Source: CAZTLI01 sp964614375
Lineage (GTDB): Bacteria > Chloroflexota > Anaerolineae > Aggregatilineales > Phototrophicaceae
Direction: 5' to 3'
Length of the DNA stretch: 14,151 nt
NCBI GenBank assembly: GCA_964614375.1
Contig: CAZTLI010000092.1
Coordinates: 1 to 14,151 of the forward strand
Both the position numbers and the translations under genes were made by a program. Shown in pieces: positions 7,270-13,722 of the stretch (position 1 is the first letter of the stretch; the number at the start of each line of letters is the position of its first letter). The notes under the pieces are model-generated. The model did no database searches. It was not told where the DNA came from and saw nothing but the letters and a program-made list of their open reading frames with translations.

Positions 7270-8358
7270 TTAGCTATCTAAAAATTCGTCCAACCCCGCG
7301 AAGACCTCTTCCAACATAGCAGGCTGCATATCGCCCATGTGCCCGATGCGGAAGGTCTGGCCTTTGATTTTGCCGTAACCCTTGTCCATCGCGAAGCCTT
7401 TGTTCATCATGAACTTCGCCATGTCGTTCACATCCATGCCTTTTTGACGGTTATCGACGGCGGTGACGGTGCATGACCGATAACCATCCTGCGCGAACAG
7501 ACCAAAATCACGCGACAGCGCCCACTGATGGGTCATATCGCGCATTTGCTGGTGGCGCGCCCAGCGATTGTCGATGCCTTCAGTCAGAATATCGTCAAGC
7601 TGCTTATCGGCGGCGTACATCAGCGCAATCGGTGGCGTCGAGGGCGTGTTATTCTTGACGAGTGACTTTTCCAATTCGATGAAATCGAAATAATAGCCCC
7701 GATAGGGGATTTGCTCGGCGCGTTCGAGCACACGGTCACTCACGGCGGCGAAGGCGATTCCCGGCGGCAGACCAAACGCTTTTTGCGACGATGTGAGCGC
7801 GATGTCGATACCCCAATCATCGACGCGAAGCTCTGTCCCCAGAAAGCCGCTGACGGTATCGACAAAAAATAGTGTGTCGTCATATTGGCGCACGACTTCG
7901 CCAATGGCTTTGACCGGATTGGTGACGCCGGTGCTGGTTTCGTTGTGAACCATACACACGGCATCATACTGCTGCTTTTGCAGTGCATCCGCGACCATAT
8001 CGGCAGTGAAGGCCTCGCCCCATTCGACGCTGATGGTATCGACCTGTTTGCCATTGGCGGCGCTGATTTCTGCCCAGCGTTCGCTGAATGAGCCGCTGGT
8101 CAGATGTAGGACTTTGCGGTCATCACGAATGCCACAGCGAGACGCCCCTTCCCACAATCCCGTGCCGGATGACCCGCTGATATAGACGCGCGATTGGGTA
8201 AAAAAGGCTCGTTTGAGTTTATCTTCCAATCGGGCGAATAATTCTGCGAATGCTCCGCCGCGATGCCCGATCATCCACGCGGTTTGCGCCTGTAAGATTT
8301 CCTCACGCACTTCCACCGGGCCAGTGAGGACGAGACGGATATGTTGGTTATTACTCAT
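7270..8358 (-). CDS. Class V aminotransferase (serine-pyruvate/serine-glyoxylate type), probable phosphoserine aminotransferase
   Basis: 362 residues. An excellent Shine-Dalgarno (AAGGAGGC, reverse complement of 8365-8372) and an upstream promoter support the ATG. It is a fold-type I PLP enzyme of class V: LTGPVEV and GHRGGAFAELF (31-41) shape the substrate entrance, SGSSGTGLWEG (61-71) binds the PLP phosphate, HNETSTG (138-144) is the family block before the cofactor, D167 (FFVDTVSG) pairs with the pyridine nitrogen and K193 (TSSQKAFGLPPG) is the Schiff-base lysine. The sequence type is serine-pyruvate/alanine-glyoxylate aminotransferase rather than classical SerC. Next to serA the likely job is converting 3-phosphohydroxypyruvate to phosphoserine. 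A serine-glyoxylate role is the alternative. It precedes serA in transcription order, with a 253-bp spacer full of palindromes. Confidence 0.87.
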   Translation of the reverse strand: MSNNQHIRLVLTGPVEVREEILQAQTAWMIGHRGGAFAELFARLEDKLKRAFFTQSRVYISGSSGTGLWEGASRCGIRDDRKVLHLTSGSFSERWAEISAANGKQVDTISVEWGEAFTADMVADALQKQQYDAVCMVHNETSTGVTNPVKAIGEVVRQYDDTLFFVDTVSGFLGTELRVDDWGIDIALTSSQKAFGLPPGIAFAAVSDRVLERAEQIPYRGYYFDFIELEKSLVKNNTPSTPPIALMYAADKQLDDILTEGIDNRWARHQQMRDMTHQWALSRDFGLFAQDGYRSCTVTAVDNRQKGMDVNDMAKFMMNKGFAMDKGYGKIKGQTFRIGHMGDMQPAMLEEVFAGLDEFLDS

Positions 8359-8424
8359 GCAAAAGCCTCCTTGCGCGAGATTGGTTTCAGCCGATGATTT
8401 GTGACAGATGGCACAGATAGATGA

Positions 8425-8452
8425 ATTGTAACCCAGCCCTTAAGCGTTGCAA
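8425..8452 (-). promoter_or_regulatory. Promoter of the aminotransferase-serA unit
   Basis: Minus-strand TTGCAA (8447-8452) and TACAAT (8425-8430) are separated by 16 bp. The implied transcription start is ~60 bp before the ATG at 8358, leaving room for the strong Shine-Dalgarno. Confidence 0.55.
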
Positions 8453-8510
8453 GTGTCGGTTATGGACAAAACCAAAGCAATCCATTGAATAGCGATAACC
8501 CTTTGCCCAA

Positions 8511-8524
8511 CGGGTTGAAACCCG
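8511..8524. repeat. Short palindrome downstream of the lipoprotein gene
   Basis: CGGGTT-GA-AACCCG is a perfect 6-bp stem with a 2-base loop, 37 bp after the lipoprotein stop codon. There is no T-run on the minus-strand 3' side, so it is not a textbook terminator, and no GTAG foot. It may still end or protect the transcript. Confidence 0.5.
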
Positions 8525-8561
8525 CTGTCTGTCCGAATGCCGTGCGCTCTGGCATTGTCCA

Positions 8562-9113
8562 TCAACCGCCGCGATAGTCAAAGCTGCTGTCGAGCGCCTC
8601 GCCAGTCGTGCAGTCATAGGTCAGGCTGGTGACGCTGCTGATGGGGGTGTCATCCGTGCTGCCCGAATAGACGGTGATGACGATGGTCAGCGGCGTATTA
8701 TCGGGCACAGTGTACGCCAGCGGATACATGCCCCAACCGCCTTCGCCGTCGTTATTCTCGGCATTCGTGTCTAACGAACCGATGACCTCGCCATCGGGAG
8801 TCGTCAGTTCCGCCGTCATCAGATTTTCAGTCGTGGTGTTGTAATAGATGACCGGGAAGCCGATAACCGTGCTTTGTGTCTCATCTTCATTGACACACGT
8901 CCCTTCTGCGCCACCGACCAGTTCAATCGCCGCGACCGGATTGACTGTCACCGGAAGGGGTGTGTCGGTTGGCGGTGCTTCGGTGGGTTCGGGACTATGG
9001 GTGGCGGTGGGTGACTCCGTTGCGGTAGGCGGTGCTTCGGTGGCAGATTCGGCGCTGCCGCACGCGGCAATCAGCAGCAAACTGCACACAATCGGTATCA
9101 ACAGACGAACCAT
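8562..9113 (-). CDS. Secreted lipoprotein with Thr/Pro-rich linker
   Basis: 183 residues from the chosen ATG at 9113. The frame is open to 9161, but the later start gives a proper lipoprotein signal: MVRLLIPIVCSLLLIAAC, with lipobox IAAC and lipidated C18. After the cysteine comes a low-complexity linker rich in T, P, E and S (residues ~19-54, repeats such as EAPPTATESPTAT), then a ~125-residue globular domain of predicted beta strands with two more cysteines (TCVNEDE and TYDCTTG), which could form a disulfide. The linker-plus-beta-domain plan is common for surface-tethered proteins in Anaerolineae-like bacteria. I do not recognise the domain, though its sequence (TAELTTPDGEVIGS, PLTIVITVYSG) suggests an Ig-like or jelly-roll sandwich. 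The Shine-Dalgarno is weak (GAGA). Confidence 0.75.
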   Translation of the reverse strand: MVRLLIPIVCSLLLIAACGSAESATEAPPTATESPTATHSPEPTEAPPTDTPLPVTVNPVAAIELVGGAEGTCVNEDETQSTVIGFPVIYYNTTTENLMTAELTTPDGEVIGSLDTNAENNDGEGGWGMYPLAYTVPDNTPLTIVITVYSGSTDDTPISSVTSLTYDCTTGEALDSSFDYRGG

Positions 9114-9339
9114 CAGATGTTCTCGCTTTCGCTGTGGGCTGGTTACACAACCACCCAGCATAGACTACAGTCGAATAGTGCTCCACTGTATATCCGCGAG
9201 AATCCAAGCGCCAGATTGTTGGGCAAAACGCCGAATGGAGTAAAGATGACCGCTCACCGCTGGCAAACAGATACATGACTTACGCAATTGAGCTATCAGG
9301 CAAGGGGTTTATGCAGGTTAACAATTTAATTGGGTCATC

Positions 9340-9363
9340 GGACACGGCGTGCCGTGTCCCTAC
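9340..9363 (-). repeat. REP-like hairpin, left member of inverted pair
   Basis: GGACACGGC-GT-GCCGTGTCC (9340-9359) is followed by CTAC (9360-9363), so on the minus strand GTAG forms the 5' foot. The stem is a perfect 9 bp. Confidence 0.85.
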
Positions 9364-9389
9364 AAACCCGTTAACAACCGTTATTATTC

Positions 9390-9414
9390 GTAGGGACACA
9401 GCATTGCTGTGTCC
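9390..9414 (+). repeat. REP-like hairpin, right member of inverted pair
   Basis: GTAG (9390-9393) precedes GGACACAGC-ATT-GCTGTGTCC (9394-9414). The 9-bp stem differs from the left member by one compensated base pair (CGGC/GCCG versus CAGC/GCTG), and the orientation is opposite. Confidence 0.85.
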
Positions 9415-9507
9415 GCACAAAAAACGGCGTTATCCGATTATTTTCGCAACTAACATAAACCCCTTATCTACGCAGAAAATCTTTCAAGTGCATAACTCCT
9501 AAGATAA

Positions 9508-9545
9508 TTGAACCACTGAGCTACGGAGGACACAGCGGGTTTTAT
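9508..9545. repeat. Dispersed-repeat-like fragment
   Basis: The stretch TTGAACCACTGAG...CGGAGGACACAGCGGG resembles the CCAC-GAGGACAC type of short intergenic repeat seen in many environmental genomes. It also contains, on the minus strand, a 14-base match to a tRNA D-arm, but no other tRNA parts. Confidence 0.35.
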
Positions 9546-9604
9546 ATGGGTGAAAATTCACAACGCGCATCCGGCAGACGACTCTAATCCCCAACCCCCA
9601 ACCC

Positions 9605-10762
9605 CTACATCATCCGCTTCGCGATGATTTCCTTCATGATTTCGCGTGTGCCGCCGCCAATAGACAGGATGCGATTGTCGCGATAGAGGCGTTCGACCAG
9701 ATATTCGCGCATATAACCATAACCGCCGAACAACTGCACGGCTTCGTAAGTCACTTTGTCGCTGACATCACACGAAAAATTCTTCGCCATCGACACCTCT
9801 TTGACCTGATCGACGCCGGCAGCCATTTTCGCCGCGACACGATAGTTAAATTCGCGGCTGACCTCGATTTGTGTCGCCATATCGACCAGCTTATGCCGTG
9901 TGACCTGAAAGCCCGCCAGCGGACGCCCGAAGGCTTCACGCTCCTGCACATAACGCAGGCATTCTTCCAATGCAAGCTGCGCCGTCATCGTCGCCATGAC
10001 CGCCATTTGCAGACGCTCAAATTGGAAATTTGCCATAATCGCATAAAAGCCCATGTTCTCCGCGCCGATGAGGTTGCCCACAGGCACGCGGCAGTCATCG
10101 AAAAATAGCTGCGCCGTATCCGATGCCCACCAGCCCATTTTTTTCAGTCGTTTAGACACGCTAAAGCCGGGTGTATCGGTCTCAATCACCAACAGACTGA
10201 TTCCATGCGCGCCCTGTCCGCCTGTCCGTACCGCACAGGTGATGATGTCGGCCTTTGAACCGTTGGTGATGAAGGTCTTACTGCCATTGACCACATAGTA
10301 ATCGCCATCGCGCACTGCCATCGTCTGGATATTGGCTACGTCCGAGCCGCCGCCCGGTTCGGTAATGGCTAACGCCGCGATTTTTTCACCGCGCAGCACA
10401 GGCGGCACAAATTTCGCTTTCTGTTCATCCGTCCCGAAGTTCAATATCGGCGGAATCCCGATGTTATACGACCCCAGACTGGCGCAGACTCCGCCCGACC
10501 CGCCGCGCATCAATTCTTCCCACACGGCGATTTGCAGGAAGATGTCGCCGGGTGTGCCGCCATAGACTTCGGGATAACCCACGCCAATGATGCCAACCTG
10601 CGCCGCCTTCGGATAGATGTCACGCGGCATGTCGCCCGCTTCTTCCCAGTCATCGACAAACGGCTTAATCTCTTTCTCGACAAAGCGCCGTACCGTCTGC
10701 CGCACCATCTCGTGCTCATCGGTGAAATAGTCCTGATAGGTCGCTGCCGCTGTCGTGGTCAT
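9605..10762 (-). CDS. Acyl-CoA dehydrogenase
   Basis: 385 residues from the ATG at 10762. The frame is open to 10807, but an AGGAG 8 bp upstream and a promoter whose -10 lies at 10791-10796 rule out the earlier start. Domain order is normal: N-terminal helices (FTDEHEMVRQTVRRFVEKEI), the flavin-binding middle domain with TEPGGGSD (134-141) and NGSKTFITNG (159-168), and the C-terminal helical domain with FQFERLQMAV (246-255), the FAD contact REAFGRPLAGFQ (275-286), and LFGGYGYMREYLVERLYRD (344-362). The usual IYEGT catalytic-base motif reads IGGGT (368-372), so that glutamate is absent. E249 in the FQFER helix is the probable base, as in isovaleryl-CoA and long-chain type enzymes. The reaction is FAD-dependent alpha,beta-desaturation of an acyl-CoA, with electrons passed to ETF. 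The chain length or branching of the substrate cannot be told. No other beta-oxidation gene is adjacent. Confidence 0.92.
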   Translation of the reverse strand: MTTTAAATYQDYFTDEHEMVRQTVRRFVEKEIKPFVDDWEEAGDMPRDIYPKAAQVGIIGVGYPEVYGGTPGDIFLQIAVWEELMRGGSGGVCASLGSYNIGIPPILNFGTDEQKAKFVPPVLRGEKIAALAITEPGGGSDVANIQTMAVRDGDYYVVNGSKTFITNGSKADIITCAVRTGGQGAHGISLLVIETDTPGFSVSKRLKKMGWWASDTAQLFFDDCRVPVGNLIGAENMGFYAIMANFQFERLQMAVMATMTAQLALEECLRYVQEREAFGRPLAGFQVTRHKLVDMATQIEVSREFNYRVAAKMAAGVDQVKEVSMAKNFSCDVSDKVTYEAVQLFGGYGYMREYLVERLYRDNRILSIGGGTREIMKEIIAKRMM

Positions 10763-10770
10763 GGTTTCTG

Positions 10771-10775
10771 CTCCT
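10771..10775 (-). promoter_or_regulatory. Shine-Dalgarno deciding the acyl-CoA dehydrogenase start
   Basis: AGGAG on the minus strand, 8 bp before ATG 10762. No comparable site precedes the earlier in-frame ATG at 10807. Confidence 0.7.
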
Positions 10776-10790
10776 GTGTGCTCTGCGGGG

Positions 10791-10820
10791 ATTATAGCAG
10801 TCCGCATAGATAACGGGCAA
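10791..10820 (-). promoter_or_regulatory. Promoter of the acyl-CoA dehydrogenase gene
   Basis: On the minus strand TTGCCC (10815-10820) is followed after 18 bp by a perfect TATAAT (10791-10796) with a TGC extension. The leader would be about 20 nt before ATG 10762. This is the clearest promoter in the window. Confidence 0.7.
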
Positions 10821-10854
10821 AAGGAGAAACGCCGGTGTGTGGCTTGACGGTTTT

Positions 10855-10880
10855 GGGCAGGGACGCCGGACTGCCCCTAC
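10855..10880 (-). repeat. REP-like hairpin with GTAG foot
   Basis: GGGCAG (10855-10860) and CTGCCC (10871-10876) form a 6-bp stem, with a partly paired interior (GGACGCCGGA), followed on the plus strand by CTAC (10877-10880). On the minus strand it reads GTAG then hairpin. It lies about 35 bp upstream of the acyl-CoA dehydrogenase -35 box. Confidence 0.7.
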
Positions 10881-11045
10881 ACAAGCTCCCTGCTTAACCC
10901 GCTCAGCCACTTTTTCTCTTTGACTCTGTGCTGCGCCTTTATCCACGTCCACCCGCGCGGCAAATCGGTTTTGTATATAGCAAGTCGTGGGTACGATGGT
11001 TATACTGCCAAATTGTCATAGAAGGCACGTTAAGGAATAGCTGCA

Positions 11046-11495
11046 ATGGGCCTCATAGCCGGAATATTGATTGTCGTGTTGAGTGTCGCGCACATCGTTT
11101 ATGGCGAGAAAAAACAAATCCCCGACCTCAAAGCACTGACCGATGACCCCATCATGATTGGGGCGCTGCGGGTGATGGTGACGCAGGGCGGATTGTTACG
11201 CTTCGCGGTGGGTGTGGTGCAGATTCTGGCTGCGACAGCAGTCATCGTGCTGGAGGGTGTGGCGCGTTATTTCCCTGTGGGCATCATCGCGCTGAACTTT
11301 TTGACGTTTCTCGGTCTCGCCATCAGTTTGCATTGGGAACTGCACAAAATCACGATTCCGCAAATCGTCTTTTTGTCATCATTCTCGGTCTGCAATGGGT
11401 ATCGCTGTGATTGCGCTTTTGCGTCTCGTTTTTGGGCACATCGCGCTCTGCCGCGCTGTGGTTCAATGCGTTCAATAGCCTGCTCAGATGGATGA
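11046..11495 (+). CDS. Small multi-pass membrane protein, probable C-terminal frameshift
   Basis: AAGGA (11032-11036) lies 9 bp before the ATG. Residues 1-108 look like a compact membrane protein with helices at ~2-19, 49-72 and 76-98 and a conserved-looking loop GEKKQIPDLKALTDDPIMIGALRVM. After the run of five T (11370-11374) the open frame turns into Cys/Arg/Ser-rich nonsense (residues 110-149). Adding one T to that run would give a fourth hydrophobic helix ending VFFVIILGLQWVSL at a stop at 11408-11410, a 121-residue protein. I therefore think the true C-terminus lies near 11410, and that the base loss is either a real mutation or a sequencing/assembly error. I cannot name the family. As read, the frame overlaps the GNAT gene start by 8 bp; the repaired version would end 77 bp before it. 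Confidence 0.7.
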   Translation: MGLIAGILIVVLSVAHIVYGEKKQIPDLKALTDDPIMIGALRVMVTQGGLLRFAVGVVQILAATAVIVLEGVARYFPVGIIALNFLTFLGLAISLHWELHKITIPQIVFLSSFSVCNGYRCDCAFASRFWAHRALPRCGSMRSIACSDG

Positions 11496-12066
11496 TACCA
11501 TGACGTTTAACTTCGGCCCATTCCCCATCCTCGAAAGCGCACGCTTGCGTCTACGGGAGATTGTGCCCGCCGATGCCGCCGCGATATTTGCCATTCGCGG
11601 CGATTATGAAGTCACGAAGTACAATACGGGCGCGGCCTACACCGATATACAGCAGGCCAGAGACCTCATCACAGGTATCGCAGACGAGTATCGACAGCAA
11701 GACGCGGTGCGGTGGGGAATTACCTTGAAACCGGATGATACCGTGATTGGCATGTGCGGCTATAATTACTGGCATCAGGCTGACCATCGGGCGTCGATTG
11801 GCTTCGATCTGAAGCGGACACAGTGGCGTCAGGGTATCATGGCAGAAGCGGTGCGCCGTATCATCCACTTCGGCTTTACCCGGATGTGCCTGAATCGCAT
11901 CGAGGCCGATTGCAGCGCCGAAAATGTGGCGTCGGCGGCGTTGATTCAAAAACTCGGTTTTCAGCCCGAAGGTCGCCAGCGGCAGCAGTATTATGAAGCG
12001 GGCGTCTACTACGATTTACTTTTGTTTGCGCTCCTGCGCGATGAATGGGACGGTCAGCATGGATAA
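11488..12066 (+). CDS. GNAT-family N-acetyltransferase (RimJ/RimL type)
   Basis: 192 residues. It shows the RimJ/RimL-type order: the opening strand LESARLRLREIVPADAAAIFAI (15-36), a strand pair RWGITLKPDDTVIGMCGY (75-92), the core strand ASIGFDLKRTQWRQGIMAEAVRRII (102-126) with the acetyl-CoA pyrophosphate loop Q112-WRQGIM, and NVASAALIQKLGF (146-158) followed by the closing strands. It should acetylate a primary amine, either a protein N-terminus or a small molecule, using acetyl-CoA; the substrate cannot be told. Two ATGs are possible (11488 and 11500), neither with a clear Shine-Dalgarno. Its last 8 bases overlap the aldolase start, suggesting translational coupling. It could act on an intermediate or protein of the same sugar-acid pathway, but this is only suggested by position. 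Confidence 0.85.
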   Translation: MDDTMTFNFGPFPILESARLRLREIVPADAAAIFAIRGDYEVTKYNTGAAYTDIQQARDLITGIADEYRQQDAVRWGITLKPDDTVIGMCGYNYWHQADHRASIGFDLKRTQWRQGIMAEAVRRIIHFGFTRMCLNRIEADCSAENVASAALIQKLGFQPEGRQRQQYYEAGVYYDLLLFALLRDEWDGQHG

Positions 12067-12700
12067 TCCAGTCATGAAGGTGATTAAACGGCACAAATTG
12101 GTGGCGATTATCCGCCTGCCCGACCTCACACATGGCATTGCCATCACGCGGGCATTGTTGGCGGGGGGTGTTCGCGCGGTTGAATTCACCATGACCAGTC
12201 CCGATGCGCCGCGTGCCATCGCCAATGTGCTGGCGGCAATGCCGGAATTTTCTAAAGGCGAAGCGGTCATCGGCGCGGGGTCGGTCAATGAGCCGCAAAT
12301 GGTGGACATCGCGCTCGACGCAGGCGCACAGTTCATCGTCGCGCCGACCATCAAACCCGCTGTCATCGAAGCCGCGCAATCCGCTGGTGTACCCGTCATG
12401 CCGGGCGCGTATACGCCGACCGAAATCGAAACCGCGTGGGAAATGGGGGTCGATGTGGTAAAGGTGTTCCCGGCGCGCAATCTCGGCCCCGACTATATCA
12501 AGGATGTGCTCGCGCCTCTGCCGCACTTACGGTTGATGCCCACGGGTGGCGTCGATGTCAACAACATCGGCGCGTATGTCAAAAATGGTGCATTCGCAGT
12601 CGGCGTCGGCAGTGGATTGGTCGATAAGAGCATCAACGCCGCCAAAGACTGGAAAGCCGTCGTCTCCGCTGCAAAACAGTTTGTCGCGGCGATGGGTTAG
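12059..12700 (+). CDS. eda: KDPG/KHG aldolase (2-dehydro-3-deoxy-phosphogluconate aldolase)
   Basis: 213 residues from ATG 12059, which overlaps the GNAT stop (ATGGATAA). The frame is open further upstream, but family members start just before the first strand (KLVAIIR). It is a class I aldolase TIM barrel: E42 (VEFTM) is the proton-transfer glutamate, IGAGSV (71-76) and VMPGAYTPTEI (113-123) shape the active site, K135 (VVKVFPA) is the Schiff-base lysine and MPTGGVDVNNI (160-170) with GVGSGLV (182-188) binds phosphate. The usual reaction is cleavage of 2-keto-3-deoxy-6-phosphogluconate to pyruvate and glyceraldehyde-3-phosphate. A KDPGal or KHG preference is possible. The kinase gene that makes KDPG follows after 5 bp. 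Confidence 0.92.
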   Translation: MDNPVMKVIKRHKLVAIIRLPDLTHGIAITRALLAGGVRAVEFTMTSPDAPRAIANVLAAMPEFSKGEAVIGAGSVNEPQMVDIALDAGAQFIVAPTIKPAVIEAAQSAGVPVMPGAYTPTEIETAWEMGVDVVKVFPARNLGPDYIKDVLAPLPHLRLMPTGGVDVNNIGAYVKNGAFAVGVGSGLVDKSINAAKDWKAVVSAAKQFVAAMG

Positions 12701-12705
12701 CCACC

Positions 12706-13692
12706 GTGTACGATGTCATCACGCTCGGCGAGACGATGCTGCGCCTGACACCGCCCCATCACCAGTTGCTTGAACAGGCTGCACAATTGGACGTGCATAT
12801 CGGCGGCAGTGAATCCAACACCGCCGTTGGCCTGGCGCGTTTGGGACTGTCCGTGTGCTGGTTGTCGCGCCTGCCAGCTAATCCCATCGGACGGATGATT
12901 GCGAACGAAATCGGGCGTTATGGCGTCGATACCGGGCATGTGGTATGGACAGATGCGGGACGTGCCGGATTGTATTTTCTGGAAGATGGCCTCGAACCAC
13001 GCGGGCGACAGGTGCTGTATGACCGTGCTGACAGCGCCACGAGTCACATGCAGCCCGCCGACCTGCCCACAGACCTGTTTCAACCGGATAGCGCGCGCCT
13101 GTTCCATACGACGGGTATCATGCCCGGAATCAGTCCATCTGCGGCAGATACCGCCCGTCACGCCGTCCAATTGGCAAAACAGGCCGGATGGCAGGTGAGT
13201 TTTGATGTCAATTACCGGGCGAAATTGTGGGATACAGAGGCAGCACGAAACACCTGCGAACCCCTTATGCAAGCGGCGGACATCATCTTCATCGCTCAGG
13301 TGGATGCACAACGATTGTACGCGGTATCCGATGATGCCGAAATCGCGCTGTCACAACTTACGGCTCGATTTCCACAGGCGACACTGGTCATGACATTGGG
13401 CGCGAAGGGTGCAGCGGCAAGTTCAGCCACAGGCGATAATGCCTATCAACCCGTGTTCCCGGCGGCGACAATAGGACGTGTGGGTGGTGGCGATGCCTTT
13501 TCCGCTGGATTCCTGTTCGCGCATCTGCATCTGCCCGCTCATACACCTGACCGTCTGGCGTTGTGTCTGAAATATGGCGCGGCGGCGGCAGCCCTCAAAT
13601 ACAGCATCCCCGGCGACATGCCCCTCATTGACCGCCAGTCGGTGTTGCGTTTGGTCAATCCAGGCGAGGGATACAGCGGCATCGTGCGATAG
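12706..13692 (+). CDS. kdgK: 2-keto-3-deoxygluconate kinase (PfkB/ribokinase family)
   Basis: 328 residues, GTG start only 5 bp after the aldolase stop; no ATG is in frame until residue 11. PfkB-family features in order are the opening strand YDVITLGETMLRL, the sugar-binding block GGSESNTAVGLARLG (33-47), a substrate-lid segment, VLYDRADSA (103-111), FDVNYRAKLW (166-175, the KDG-kinase form of this strand), the nucleotide-side strand TLVMTLGAKGA (226-236) and the catalytic/anion-hole motif GRVGGGDAFSAGF (257-269) with D263 as base. KYSIPGDMPLI near the C-terminus is also typical of KDG kinases. It phosphorylates KDG with ATP to KDPG, which the adjacent aldolase cleaves. The enzyme feeding KDG (sugar-acid dehydratase or uronate isomerase pathway) is not in the window. 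Confidence 0.92.
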   Translation: MYDVITLGETMLRLTPPHHQLLEQAAQLDVHIGGSESNTAVGLARLGLSVCWLSRLPANPIGRMIANEIGRYGVDTGHVVWTDAGRAGLYFLEDGLEPRGRQVLYDRADSATSHMQPADLPTDLFQPDSARLFHTTGIMPGISPSAADTARHAVQLAKQAGWQVSFDVNYRAKLWDTEAARNTCEPLMQAADIIFIAQVDAQRLYAVSDDAEIALSQLTARFPQATLVMTLGAKGAAASSATGDNAYQPVFPAATIGRVGGGDAFSAGFLFAHLHLPAHTPDRLALCLKYGAAAAALKYSIPGDMPLIDRQSVLRLVNPGEGYSGIVR

Positions 13693-13722
13693 TGCCGCTC
13701 TCAGATTTCGTCCGCATCGTCT

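Larger units (their letters stand above)
9114..9604. other. Repeat-rich noncoding spacer
   Basis: About 490 bp between the lipoprotein and acyl-CoA dehydrogenase genes with no credible gene. It holds the inverted pair of REP-like hairpins (9340-9414), a stretch at 9508-9545 resembling dispersed repeats (ends in CTACGGAGGACACAGCGGG) and a C/A-rich run before the dehydrogenase stop codon (CCCCAACCCCCAACCCC, 9589-9605). It is lower in GC than its surroundings. I see no convincing promoter for the lipoprotein gene. Confidence 0.6.

Noticed and set aside
9275..9502. 75-codon plus-strand open frame
   Set aside because: It runs through both REP-like hairpins, has no Shine-Dalgarno and the protein has no recognisable pattern.
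9511..9524. Minus-strand GTAGCTCAGTGGTT, identical to a canonical tRNA D-arm
   Set aside because: No acceptor stem, anticodon arm or TTC-containing T-arm can be placed at tRNA distances on either side. More likely part of a dispersed repeat.
11876..12526. 216-codon minus-strand open frame
   Set aside because: Antisense across the GNAT and aldolase genes, both of which have clear catalytic motifs; His/Arg/Asp-rich shadow.
12697..13311. 204-codon minus-strand open frame
   Set aside because: Antisense to the well-supported KDG kinase; no motif and no promoter or Shine-Dalgarno.
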